DNA of 64,000 bases from Azospirillum sp. TSH100 (GTDB taxonomy: Bacteria; Pseudomonadota; Alphaproteobacteria; Azospirillales; Azospirillaceae), in the NCBI RefSeq assembly GCF_004923295.1, contig NZ_CP039634.1, forward strand, positions 2,136,001 through 2,200,000, in the 5' to 3' direction. Below are positions 28,206 to 36,450 of the stretch, piece after piece. Numbering within the stretch: the first letter of the stretch is position 1; every line of letters starts with the position of its first letter. The translations under genes and the position numbers were made by a program. The notes below the pieces were generated by a model. The model made no database searches. It worked only from the letters and a program-made list of their open reading frames with translations, and had not been told where the DNA came from.

Positions 28206-29552
28206 GTGTCCGCGGATCCCTGCGTTGGCCAAGAGCCGGAAATCTACAATCTCGATCAAATGTTCCGGGTTGGATACGATCGGCTCTATGCCGGAGACCA
28301 TGCCGGGGCAGGGCGTGCATTCGCCATCGCCGTCACTGTCGATCCCGGCAATGGAGAGGCTTGGTCCGCATTGGCCGAAGCGGACGGTGGCAGCGGGGCG
28401 GTGGTGCATTCGGCAGCCTGCTATCGGTGGGCTGTTGCTCTGGAACCGGGCAACTGGGCATGGCGGCTGATGCTGGCCGATGCCCTGCGGCAGTGCGGCG
28501 AAATCGATGCTGCACATGCGCTTTTTCAGGCTCTGGCGACGGAGCGGAGCGATTCGGCCGATGCGCGACTCGGGCTTGCCCGCAGCCTGTCCGCACTCGG
28601 CCGTGCTGAGGATGCGCTGGAGGAGTACCGGGAGGCGGTGGCCCTGCGCCCCAACGACCGTGACGCCGTCCTGGCCTTGGCCGAAGCGCTGACCGTCTCC
28701 GGCGATGCGTTGGCGGCGGTCGAACTGCTCCAGCCGCTCGCCCGCCGGTATGAAGACGATGCCACCGTTCACCATGCGCTGGGCCGTAGCTGGCTTGCCC
28801 TGCGCGAACCGGTGAAGGCCCTTGCCGCCCTCCGGCAGGCCCGGGATCTTGCAGACGGTGACGAGGCGGCGGCTATAGAAAGGCTGATCGCCGCCCTGGA
28901 AGCCGGGGAGGGTACCGACCTGTCCGCCGCCTATGTCCGCGCTCTCTTCGACCGTTATGCCGACCGCTTCGATCAGGATTTGGTCGGCAAGCTCGGCTAT
29001 GCGGCACCGGATCTGCTGCGCTCGGCGATCGACCGGGTCATGCCGGGCGCCACGGGCCTGCGGATCCTCGATCTCGGCTGCGGCACCGGGCTGGCGGGGG
29101 TGACCTTCAAGCCACTGGCGGCACATCTGGCCGGTGTCGATCTGTCTCCGCGGATGGTCGAGAAGGCGCGCCAGCGGACACTCTATAATGAATTGAGCGT
29201 TGGCGACGTGGTGGAGGCGATGGAGCGGACACCCGCTGGCTGGGATCTGCTGGTGGCGGCGGATGTCCTTGTCTATATCGGCGATCTGGTTCCCGTCTTC
29301 GCGGCGGCGGCCCGCGCCCTGCCACCCGGCGGCCGGTTCGCCGCTACCGTGGAGCGCCTGTCTGACGAAACGGTGACGGATGCTTTCATCCTTGGCGCCA
29401 CCCGGCGCTATGCCCATGCCGAGAGATATGTCCGGGAGAGTGCCGATGCTGCCGGCTTCGCCATACGGCTGATGGAGCCCTGCACGCCGCGCCGGGAAAA
29501 GGGTATGCCGGTTCCCGGCCTGCTGTTCGTGGTTGAACGGGCGGCACCCTAG
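28206..29552 (+). CDS. TPR-repeat SAM-dependent methyltransferase
   Basis: This 448-residue protein has an N-terminal tetratricopeptide region of about 230 residues (AGDHAGAGRAFAIAVTVDPG, LGRAEDALEEYREAVALRPN and similar units) joined to a class I methyltransferase. SAM motif I is LRILDLGCGTGLAGVTFKPL; the later motifs are LAGVDLSPRMVEKARQR and DLLVAADVLVYIGDL. Such TPR-methyltransferase fusions are frequent in Rhodospirillales; substrates are unknown. I use the GTG at 28206 because AGAGGA sits 9 bases upstream. An ATG at 28131 in the same frame lacks this site. Confidence 0.88.
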   Translation: MSADPCVGQEPEIYNLDQMFRVGYDRLYAGDHAGAGRAFAIAVTVDPGNGEAWSALAEADGGSGAVVHSAACYRWAVALEPGNWAWRLMLADALRQCGEIDAAHALFQALATERSDSADARLGLARSLSALGRAEDALEEYREAVALRPNDRDAVLALAEALTVSGDALAAVELLQPLARRYEDDATVHHALGRSWLALREPVKALAALRQARDLADGDEAAAIERLIAALEAGEGTDLSAAYVRALFDRYADRFDQDLVGKLGYAAPDLLRSAIDRVMPGATGLRILDLGCGTGLAGVTFKPLAAHLAGVDLSPRMVEKARQRTLYNELSVGDVVEAMERTPAGWDLLVAADVLVYIGDLVPVFAAAARALPPGGRFAATVERLSDETVTDAFILGATRRYAHAERYVRESADAAGFAIRLMEPCTPRREKGMPVPGLLFVVERAAP

Positions 29553-29575
29553 GCCCAGGTGCTGCGGGCCTGGGC
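29553..29575. terminator. short inverted repeat between convergent genes
   Basis: GCCCAGG and CCTGGGC form a 7-bp stem between the TPR methyltransferase and the PhoD-like gene. No T run; terminator role inferred from place. Confidence 0.35.
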
Positions 29576-29584
29576 GACAAACCG

Positions 29585-31060
29585 TCAGATCGCCTGGGCG
29601 TAGCGGCCGTTGTCCCCCGGCAGGCACCAGCGCACATGCAACTGCCCCTTGGCGTCGAAGCTGCATGTGACCCAGCCGGGGCCATGCAGCAGGCGCCGGC
29701 CATTTTCCGCGAAGGGTGGCATTTCGAACCGGTGGGCGGGCAGGGGGTGATCGGGGCGGATGGCCAGCGGCTCCACCAGACGGGAGCGCCAGCCGCCTGG
29801 CCGTTCCGCGGCGGTGAAGTTTGGGGTGTAGAGCTGCCACATCTCCAACCCGCCGCCGCGCAGCACTCCCCGTGCTCCCGCACCGCCGACTAGGCCGCGC
29901 GAGGCGATGGTAATGCGGCAGCCGCTGCGCCGGGAGAAATCGCCCAGTGTCCGCACCATCCGCTCCCAGTCGGCATGGCGTCCGGGCGACGACCAATGGT
30001 CGCCCAGCCTGCTGCGCAGCCGGGCCGGGAGCATACCCCCCAACCGGTCGAGCAGGGCGGCGGCAGGGGTCAACAGCGGCCCGCCGCTGACCAGGATCAG
30101 ATGTCGGCATCCGGCGAAGCGGTCGAGCCAGTCCGGCAACATGCCCCAGTCCCGTTCGGACAGCAGACGCCGGCTGTTGCGGTCGCTCCAGAGATCGAGA
30201 GCGAGAAGGCCGGCCTCTCCCAGGACGAAGCCTTGGGCCAACGTTCCGCAAGCCGATCCCCACAGGCAGTCCGGCGGACTGTCGGCCACTGATCCGGTCT
30301 GGAACAGTTGGACTTGGCGCCGCGTCGCCACAAGCAGCGGACGCAGGCTGCGTGAGGCGGCGTCGCCTTCCTCCCGATTGCCCCAGGCAGTGGCGAGCAA
30401 CCGGCCGAGATCGGCACCATCCCACATCATCACCGATGGGATGGTGGCCAACGCCGACGCCGCGGCGGCACCGCTCCAGGCTCGCAGCAGACGCTCGAAG
30501 CCGGCCGCCATCAGTTCCTCCGCCACGCCGGGCAGGGCGGGACCGAGCCGCCGGGAGGCATCGGAAAGCAGGGCGTGTGCCTGGGGGGAGACCGACATCA
30601 CGGCATCGCCGTCGATCTGCCCGCCCGCCTGGATTAGCAGGTGATAGCGGTCGGAGGCATGTCGGCCGAGCAGGTCCTGCCAGAGCGTCGTCGGGGCCTC
30701 GCCGTCCGAGGCATCGCCGCCACTCATTCCGCTTCCGTAAAGAATGGCGAACCGCGGATATGATTGGCGGCCCGGAACGACAATGCTCCAGCGTGGACCG
30801 CCGGGGAAGCCGTAGGTGACGTCAGTGTCGCGCATGCCGCGGGGAACGGCGAAGTCAAAGCGCCAGACATGACGGCGGCGCCAGACCGTCAGATGACGTG
30901 GCGGGACGGGCAGGGTGACGCCATCCACCCGAAGATCGTCGGGTTCGACCTCCCCATCCAGAACGAACAGCGCCGACAGCCACCAGCGGTCGCGCTGTTC
31001 ACCACGGAAGTAAAGGACAGGGCCGAGCAGGATGCTCGGCTCCGCTCGTCTGGGTGCCAT
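29585..31060 (-). CDS. PhoD-like phosphatase-family protein with degenerate metal site
   Basis: This 491-residue protein resembles the cytoplasmic PhoD-like phosphatase family, with an N-terminal beta-sandwich (FYFRGEQRDRWWLSALFVL-like) and a phosphoesterase domain. Where the family normally has a GGDQ(V/I)YAD metal motif it reads LLIQAGGQIDGD. Where it normally has an SGDVH motif it reads IASRGLVGGAGARGV. The expected metal-ligand residues therefore seem to be lost, and it may be a pseudoenzyme. No signal peptide. It converges on the TPR methyltransferase. The family call rests on overall layout and is moderate. Confidence 0.6.
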   Translation of the reverse strand: MAPRRAEPSILLGPVLYFRGEQRDRWWLSALFVLDGEVEPDDLRVDGVTLPVPPRHLTVWRRRHVWRFDFAVPRGMRDTDVTYGFPGGPRWSIVVPGRQSYPRFAILYGSGMSGGDASDGEAPTTLWQDLLGRHASDRYHLLIQAGGQIDGDAVMSVSPQAHALLSDASRRLGPALPGVAEELMAAGFERLLRAWSGAAAASALATIPSVMMWDGADLGRLLATAWGNREEGDAASRSLRPLLVATRRQVQLFQTGSVADSPPDCLWGSACGTLAQGFVLGEAGLLALDLWSDRNSRRLLSERDWGMLPDWLDRFAGCRHLILVSGGPLLTPAAALLDRLGGMLPARLRSRLGDHWSSPGRHADWERMVRTLGDFSRRSGCRITIASRGLVGGAGARGVLRGGGLEMWQLYTPNFTAAERPGGWRSRLVEPLAIRPDHPLPAHRFEMPPFAENGRRLLHGPGWVTCSFDAKGQLHVRWCLPGDNGRYAQAI

Positions 31061-31166
31061 GCTTCATCCGTCCGAACCGGCCCCTCCCCCAAAGATGGGC
31101 CTAGCGCATGCAATAGCGCAATGTGCTTCCGGACGGAGAAAAAATAACGCGATCCGAAGCGGACCG

Positions 31167-31391
31167 TCAGGTGTTCCGCTTGCGCAACAGCTCCAGCATT
31201 CGGGATGGCACCGCTTCGGTCAGGACAGGGTCGTACAGGCGATGAAGCTCCTCGACATGCTGGCGGTGCTGGGCGAGCAGCGCCTTCGCGTCGGGATCGC
31301 TCTCGACCACGCTTTCGAATTCAGCGCGCTCCCGCTCGTCCAGGGCGCCGTCCAGATAGGCGTTGATATCGGTCATCGTCACACGCTTCAT
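31167..31391 (-). CDS. anti-sigma-factor-like small protein
   Basis: This 74-residue protein has MTDINAYLDGALDERERAEF followed by VESDPDAKALLAQHRQHVEE. The DINAYLDGALD-ERxxFE pattern is that of the N-terminal anti-sigma domain, but it lacks a zinc-binding His/Cys set, a membrane helix and a periplasmic domain. Start is ATG 31391; an internal ATG at 31376 is a plausible alternative. No sigma factor gene is adjacent. The ECF gene at 34794 is 3.4 kb away and not linked. Function is a guess from the domain. Confidence 0.7.
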   Translation of the reverse strand: MKRVTMTDINAYLDGALDERERAEFESVVESDPDAKALLAQHRQHVEELHRLYDPVLTEAVPSRMLELLRKRNT

Positions 31392-31742
31392 CTCTGTCGT
31401 TCCCGGATGGGTCGCCGGGGTTCTCCCCTGGGACACGATCAACCGTGACACGTCCGGTGGCTCCGCCGTTGGTGGACAGATCGGCCGAAAGGACGCCCGC
31501 CCAATCTTATGGGCATGATCCTCAGCCATACCAGTCCGACAAACGGCTCGATCATTGCTCACTTTAGAGGCGAACAAACCGGCACGGCCATCCTCTTTCG
31601 CGTCGCCCGGGCAAGTAACAGGGCAATGTTGCTGATTGTTCCGGCGGACTTCCGGGCGGAACGCCGGGCAAAGGGGACTGTTGTGAATGTGCAACTGATC
31701 CGATCCGCAGCCTGAAAGGGTTGCCGAAGAAGGAGAATGCCC
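31392..31742. other. intergenic region with EcfG-like promoter
   Basis: The 351 bases between the divergent anti-sigma-like and SDR genes hold no convincing gene. The recognisable element is the promoter at 31658-31682. A few short open frames on the plus strand have no start signal. Confidence 0.6.
31658..31682 (+). promoter_or_regulatory. possible EcfG-type promoter of the SDR gene
   Basis: GGAAC (31658-31662), 16 bases, then TGTT. This differs from the EcfG -10 element CGTT at one position. It lies 61 bases before the SDR start. Confidence 0.45.
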
Positions 31743-32621
31743 GTGGCTCAGCAGGAGAGCAGGCAGCCGCCCCAGCATCAGAACACCCAGCCGGGTCATC
31801 AGGCGCCAATGACGCCGCAGCCATCCGAAACCCGGCCCGGCTACCGTGGCAGCGGCAAGCTGCGCGACAAGGTGGCGCTGATCACCGGGGGCGACAGCGG
31901 AATCGGCAGGGCCATCGCCGTGCTGTACGCGCGCGAAGGCGCCAAGGTCGGTATCCTCTATCTGAACGAGGACGATGACGCCCGCGAGACCCGCCGGCTT
32001 GTCGAGGCGGAGGGGCAGGCCTGCACGATTCTGAACGGCGATGTCGGCGATGTCGGCGATGTCGGCGATGAGGAGACCTGTCGCAAGGCGGTGGAACAGG
32101 TCATCGCCGAGCATGGCAGGCTCGACATCCTCGTCAACAATGCAGCAGAACAGCATCCGCAGAAATCGATCGAGGACATCACCACCGAACAGCTGGAGCG
32201 GACCTTCCGCACCAACATCTTCAGCCAGTTCCATCTGGTGAAGGCGGCGCTGCCCCACATGCATGAAGGAGCCTGCGTCATCAACACCACCTCGGTCACC
32301 GCTTACAAGGGCAGTGCGGAATTGCTGGATTATTCGGCGACCAAGGGTGCCATCGTCGCCTTCACCCGGTCGCTCTCAATGGCACTGGCCGATCGCGGCA
32401 TCCGCGTCAATGCGGTGGCTCCCGGTCCGATCTGGACCCCGCTGATCCCGTCGACTTTCGACGAGAAGAAGGTCGAGAGCTTCGGCGGGAACGTGCCGTT
32501 GAAACGTGCCGGCCAGCCGGACGAGGTGGCGCCGGCCTACGTGTTCCTCGCATCGGACGACTCTTCTTATATGTCGGGCCAGGTGCTTCATCCGAATGGC
32601 GGTACGGTGGTGAATGGCTGA
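31743..32621 (+). CDS. short-chain dehydrogenase/reductase, general-stress type
   Basis: This protein of 292 residues has a Gln/Pro-rich hydrophilic head (QQESRQPPQHQNTQPGHQAP) and then the SDR fold: cofactor motif LITGGDSGIGRAIAV, NNAA in LVNNAAEQHP, and the catalytic YSATK in LLDYSATKGAIVAF. The head and sequence type match stress-induced SDRs such as Bacillus YdaD/YhdF and E. coli YghA. I choose GTG 31743 because AGGAG lies 7 bases before it; an in-frame ATG at 31737 is only one base from that site. Residues near 95-105 contain GDVGDVGDVGDEE, a threefold 9-base repeat. A stress promoter may precede it. Confidence 0.92.
   Translation: MAQQESRQPPQHQNTQPGHQAPMTPQPSETRPGYRGSGKLRDKVALITGGDSGIGRAIAVLYAREGAKVGILYLNEDDDARETRRLVEAEGQACTILNGDVGDVGDVGDEETCRKAVEQVIAEHGRLDILVNNAAEQHPQKSIEDITTEQLERTFRTNIFSQFHLVKAALPHMHEGACVINTTSVTAYKGSAELLDYSATKGAIVAFTRSLSMALADRGIRVNAVAPGPIWTPLIPSTFDEKKVESFGGNVPLKRAGQPDEVAPAYVFLASDDSSYMSGQVLHPNGGTVVNG
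32038..32070 (+). repeat. in-frame 9-bp tandem repeat in SDR gene
   Basis: GGCGATGTC occurs three times in a row, followed by GGCGAT, giving Gly-Asp-Val three times. It sits in the loop after the fourth beta strand. Confidence 0.9.
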
Positions 32622-32650
32622 TGCGTCGTGACCGCTGGTTCCGGCAAAAC

Positions 32651-32685
32651 GAAAGGCCCCGGCACGAGCGGTGCCAGGGCCTTTC
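32651..32685. terminator. bidirectional terminator between SDR and chemotaxis receptor genes
   Basis: GAAAGGCCC and GGGCCTTTC enclose a second stem GGCAC/GTGCC with loop GAGCG. A T-rich and an A-rich flank fit use by both converging genes. Confidence 0.85.
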
Positions 32686-32735
32686 GTCCATTTGGGGCGG
32701 ACGGGGGCACCACAGGATGCGCGGCGGGGATCGCC

Positions 32736-34436
32736 TCAGGCTGCGCGGATACGGGCTATGAAGGCGTTCACCGACTCCCGCAGGTTCTGCGCCTGGGCGC
32801 CGAGGCTGTCGGCGGCCTGCAGGACTTCATTGGCCGAGCGTCCTGCCTCTTGCGAAGCATCGTTCACCCCCATGATGCTGCGCGACACTTCCGCCGTGCC
32901 TTGGGCGGCCTGCTGGACATTGCGGGAGATCTCGCCGGTGGCGGCCGTCTGCTCTTCCACCGCCGAGGCGATGGAAGTGGCGATCTGGTTCACCTGCTGA
33001 ACCGTATCGGCGATTCCGCGGATGGCTCCGACTGCACCCTGGGTCTCACGCTGGATCGCCAGTATCTGGCCGGAGATCTCTTCAGTCGCCTTTGCCGTCT
33101 GGTTGGCGAGGCTCTTCACCTCGCTGGCGACCACGGCGAAGCCTTTGCCGGCTTCACCGGCGCGTGCCGCTTCGATGGTGGCGTTCAGCGCCAGCAGGTT
33201 GGTCTGGCTGGCGATGTCCTGGATCAGCTGTACGACGCTGCCGATGTGCTCTGCCGCTTGGGCCAGGCTTTCGACCGTGGAGTTGGTCCGTTCCGCCTCG
33301 TCTACCGCCGACCGGCTCATCCGGGTGGCTGATTCCAGCTGACGGGCGATTTCGCTGATCGAACTGGCCAGTTCCTCCGCGGCGGAGGCCACTGTCTGCA
33401 CGTTGCTCAGCGTCTGGTCGCTGGCGGCGGCGACCGCAGTGGCCTGACGGGTCGTCTCCTCGGCGGTCGAGGACATGCTTTGCGCATTGCTCTGCAACTG
33501 GTTGGCGGCGGACGACACGGCACCGACCACACCCTGCACGCTGGCCTCGAAGCTGTCGGCCAACGCGTTCATCGAGCGGGCCTTCTCCACCGCGGCACGG
33601 GCCTCGGTATCCCTGACCTCCTGTTCCATCTGGCGGTTGCGGATGAGGTTCTCCTTGAAGATCTCGACCGTGCGGGCCATCGATCCGACCTCGTCACGGC
33701 GGTCGATGCCGGGCACGTTGGTCGAGGCATCGCCGGTGGCAAGCTGTTCCATGGCGCCATTCAATACGGTGATCGGGCGGCGGATGCCGATGACGGCGAT
33801 GACGACCGAGATGGCCCCGGCAAGGAGGATGCCGGCGATCATCGCACCGACGGCCCAGCTGATCACCGATTGGGTTTCGTTGCCGAGCCGTTTTGAGGCG
33901 TCCCGGACCGTGGCATTCACCTCGTCCGAAAGCTTGGCGGCCGCGTTGAAGGTCTCCACCACGAGCGGCCGGGCTTCTTTGGCATAGAGATCAAAGGCGG
34001 CGTCGTGGCTGCCCTTTTCCTTCAATGCTATGACGGAAGGCAGCGCACGCTTGATCACAGCGATCGTCTCGGTCAACCGGGCCACCGTAGCTTGATTCTC
34101 CCGCTGCACGAGCGTTGCGATGATCGCGTTGTTTCGCGCGATCGCATCAATCGTCTCGTCGAGAGATTTGCCCAACGCGGGAACTTTGCTGGGGTCCTGC
34201 TGGAGCAGAACAATATTCGCCTGCCTACCGAGATTCGCGACATCACCCCGCAGACGCTCAAGCTTCAGCGAGAATTCAATATCTTTAGTAATTAGATTGG
34301 AATAACTCATACTTACCCGATTTAGTGTGCTGGCCATGAAGAGTCCCAAGCCAACCGCAACCAAACCGAGAAGGAAAACGACAAGATATATCTTGGGACC
34401 GATACCGATTCTCGCCATCACACTCATGATCATCAC
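32736..34436 (-). CDS. methyl-accepting chemotaxis protein
   Basis: This 566-residue receptor has a first membrane helix ([20 protein letters not shown]), a helical periplasmic four-helix-bundle sensor of about 155 residues, a second helix ([20 protein letters not shown]), a HAMP domain with [18 protein letters not shown], and a signalling domain. The hairpin tip shows [20 protein letters not shown] and [18 protein letters not shown], where CheA and CheW bind. The signal is unknown. The 5' part and the upstream DNA are markedly AT-rich against the rest of the window. It starts [11 protein letters not shown]; any of three near ATGs could be the true start. Confidence 0.95.
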   Translation of the reverse strand: MMIMSVMARIGIGPKIYLVVFLLGLVAVGLGLFMASTLNRVSMSYSNLITKDIEFSLKLERLRGDVANLGRQANIVLLQQDPSKVPALGKSLDETIDAIARNNAIIATLVQRENQATVARLTETIAVIKRALPSVIALKEKGSHDAAFDLYAKEARPLVVETFNAAAKLSDEVNATVRDASKRLGNETQSVISWAVGAMIAGILLAGAISVVIAVIGIRRPITVLNGAMEQLATGDASTNVPGIDRRDEVGSMARTVEIFKENLIRNRQMEQEVRDTEARAAVEKARSMNALADSFEASVQGVVGAVSSAANQLQSNAQSMSSTAEETTRQATAVAAASDQTLSNVQTVASAAEELASSISEIARQLESATRMSRSAVDEAERTNSTVESLAQAAEHIGSVVQLIQDIASQTNLLALNATIEAARAGEAGKGFAVVASEVKSLANQTAKATEEISGQILAIQRETQGAVGAIRGIADTVQQVNQIATSIASAVEEQTAATGEISRNVQQAAQGTAEVSRSIMGVNDASQEAGRSANEVLQAADSLGAQAQNLRESVNAFIARIRAA

Positions 34437-34793
34437 TCACATTTAAGAAAAATATGAAATTCTGTACCGTTGATGCATTCATCCAAGTGATTGCACCTTT
34501 CCAAGCTTTAAAGATTTAAATTATGAAGATTAAATTAACATATGCAGCGTGCCGAGTCCTGTTACCCATGCAGTTCAAACAGGTCTCTGTATATTAGAGA
34601 CTCCTTCATAGGGCCGTGGGCAGCCATTCTGGTCTGTCGTTTGACGGAGATCGGTAGCCGTATCCTGCGGCGACTGGGACGGCTATTTTGACAGATGGCT
34701 TAGTCACGAATTCGAAACGACGCGCCCCCCGCAACAGCTCGCGGAAGGGGCGCCCATTTCGGTCGTTGGTGAGGGCCGTGGAGGGAAAAGCGA
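34437..34793. other. AT-rich intergenic region upstream of chemotaxis receptor
   Basis: These 357 bases have no gene. In 34441-34560 only 39 of 120 bases are G or C, far below the rest of the window. An inverted repeat GTCTCT / AGAGAC lies at 34583-34601. The region should hold the chemoreceptor promoter and the 3' end of the ECF sigma transcript. Confidence 0.7.
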
Positions 34794-35267
34794 TCAGGCC
34801 GTCATCAGGTTGTTCAGGCGTTCCCGCGCGCGGCACAGGCGGGACCGGATGGTGCCGATGGAGACATTCAACGTCTCCGCCGCCTCCTGATAGGGGCGCC
34901 CTTCAATGGCGACAAGCTTCACGACCTTGCGTTGGCTGGGGGTGAGGGATGAAAAGGCACGGTCGACATCGCGGAAGACCAACCGCGACATCTGCGCCGC
35001 ATCGACCGACATGGCGCCATCCCACAGTTCCACCTTGGTCACATGGCGGTCGCGCTGCAGGTTGTTGAAATGCAGATTTTTCAGCATGGTGGTCAGCCAC
35101 GCTTGCATGTTCGTGCCGGGTTCAAAACGATGCTGGCGTGACAGCGCGCGGGCCAGACAATCTTGCAGCAGATCCTCTGCGGCATTGGCGTCTCGGGTCA
35201 ACTTGCAGGCGTAGCGTTGCAGGTTCGGCATGCAGCGGATCAGTTCGTTTTCGAACGAGTACGCCAT
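34794..35267 (-). CDS. ECF-family RNA polymerase sigma factor
   Basis: This 157-residue protein contains region 2 (LQRYACKLTRDANAAEDLLQ, then DCLARALSRQHRF and WLTTMLKNLHFN) and region 4 (FSSLTPSQRKVVKLVAIEGR, YQEAAETLNVSIGTIRSRLC and RARERLNNL). It is compact with no extra domain, similar in layout to EcfG/RpoE-type factors of alphaproteobacteria. The ATG at 35267 follows GGAGGAAGG. No NepR/PhyR pair is adjacent, so it is probably a secondary, EcfG-like paralogue or an independent ECF factor. No dedicated anti-sigma gene adjoins it. Confidence 0.9.
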   Translation of the reverse strand: MAYSFENELIRCMPNLQRYACKLTRDANAAEDLLQDCLARALSRQHRFEPGTNMQAWLTTMLKNLHFNNLQRDRHVTKVELWDGAMSVDAAQMSRLVFRDVDRAFSSLTPSQRKVVKLVAIEGRPYQEAAETLNVSIGTIRSRLCRARERLNNLMTA

Positions 35268-35746
35268 GGTCTTTCCTTCCTCCACGGTCTGTGTACGTCT
35301 CCCGCCGGCCGGATCGGCGGCGCCCCTTGCCGTTCGGGCGGGGCGTGGAGCGGGGACGGCGTTGGGCTTTCCGGCGCGCAAAGGCTGCGCCACCGGTTCC
35401 GAAGGGCTGATGGTGTCTTTTCGGTCTTGAACGCTCAGAACGTCCTGGGGATGGGCACCAGGCTGTCCATGGGCCGGCCCGTCATCTGCTGCGGACAGGC
35501 GGCTCCTGCGGAGTGTTGCGGAACGATCCGGTCGGCGGTGGCGTCATTGCGGCGGTCCCGTTGTTGCCCGTCGTTGATCGTGTCGGGAGTCAAACGCGCC
35601 ATGCACCGGGGATGTTCCACCACAGGATCGGGAAACAGTGACATCGGTGGCAGATTGCGGCGATTCCGGTCCAGGTCCCGCTTGCCGGGCTTACCACCAT
35701 CGAACGCGCCCTGCGGTGCGCCGCCGCAACAGTCGTGCGGCTGGGA
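35268..35746. other. 479-base region without a supported gene
   Basis: Only one short minus-strand frame (35435-35644, 69 residues, MSLFPDPVVEHPRCMARLTP) has protein-like composition. It has no Shine-Dalgarno, membrane segment or known domain and I do not call it a gene. The region likely holds the promoter of the sigma gene, which is read leftward. Confidence 0.4.
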
Positions 35747-36271
35747 TCAGCCATGTCTCGTCAGCGTCTTTTCAAGGCGCAGCGCCGCCATCCCGTCCTC
35801 GTAATAATCCGGATACTCGGCGAAGCGGCGGTAACCGGCGGCGGTGTAAAGCGCGATGGCTGCGGCATTGTCCGCCCGCACCTCCAGCCTCATGCCGCGG
35901 CAGCCATGGCCGGCGGCAGCCTGTTCCAGCACGGTCAGCAGGCGGCGTCCCAGTCCCTGCCCGCGCTGGTCCGGTGCGACCGCGAAGGAGGTCAATCGGG
36001 CGAAGGGCGTGCCGGCATGGAAACCGACCACTCCATAGGCGCCCGGTTGAGGGTCATCTTGCGCGTCCTGCACGTCGGGTGCTTGGCGGTATGCCACAAG
36101 CACCACACCTTTTGCTTGCCGGATCGCATAACGGAAGTTGCGCTGCGTCATCCTGTCGGTGGCGAAGCTGCGCTCCTCGATCGCCATCAGGGCCGGGATA
36201 TCGCCAGTTTCAGCGTGGCGAATGACGATGGATGTTGCATCGCAGTGGACAGGATCGGATTCGTGAAGCAT
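35747..36271 (-). CDS. GNAT-family N-acetyltransferase
   Basis: This 174-residue protein has the GNAT core: IVIRHAETGDIPALMAIEER, then RLTSFAVAPDQRGQGLGRRL with the acetyl-CoA-binding Q/RGQGLG loop, and RLEVRADNAAAIALYTAAGY, the RimI-like C-terminal motif. RimI-like enzymes acetylate protein N-termini; the real acceptor here is not evident. It ends with a basic tail. It is a monocistronic gene diverging from glgP. Confidence 0.88.
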   Translation of the reverse strand: MLHESDPVHCDATSIVIRHAETGDIPALMAIEERSFATDRMTQRNFRYAIRQAKGVVLVAYRQAPDVQDAQDDPQPGAYGVVGFHAGTPFARLTSFAVAPDQRGQGLGRRLLTVLEQAAAGHGCRGMRLEVRADNAAAIALYTAAGYRRFAEYPDYYEDGMAALRLEKTLTRHG

Positions 36272-36345
36272 CGTTGACGGGAAAAAGGGGAGGGGATGAC
36301 AGCCTACTCCCTTTTACCACAGCGAAACGACGGTGCGTTCGATGT

Positions 36346-36386
36346 GGGGAAAGCTTTGCTTAACCAACAGGGCAGACACTTTCCCC
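36346..36386. promoter_or_regulatory. long-spaced inverted repeat upstream of glgP
   Basis: GGGGAAAG (36346-36353) and CTTTCCCC (36379-36386) are separated by 25 bases, between the divergent GNAT and glgP genes. It may be an operator or a hairpin; no protein is known to bind it. Confidence 0.3.
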
Positions 36387-36450
36387 ATGTTTGGAGCGCC
36401 GTATTTCCAGCCGCCCGCTCCTATAGGCCTTTCACGCAGAAAGTCAGGAC

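Noticed and set aside
28200..30425. 741-codon minus-strand frame
   Set aside because: It overlaps the TPR methyltransferase and the PhoD-like gene in other frames, with Arg/Pro/Gly-rich antisense composition.
35435..35644. 69-codon minus-strand frame (MSLFPDPVVEH)
   Set aside because: It has fair composition but no Shine-Dalgarno and no family. The first residues only vaguely recall NepR-type proteins, and the needed LDLLRQL-type core is absent.
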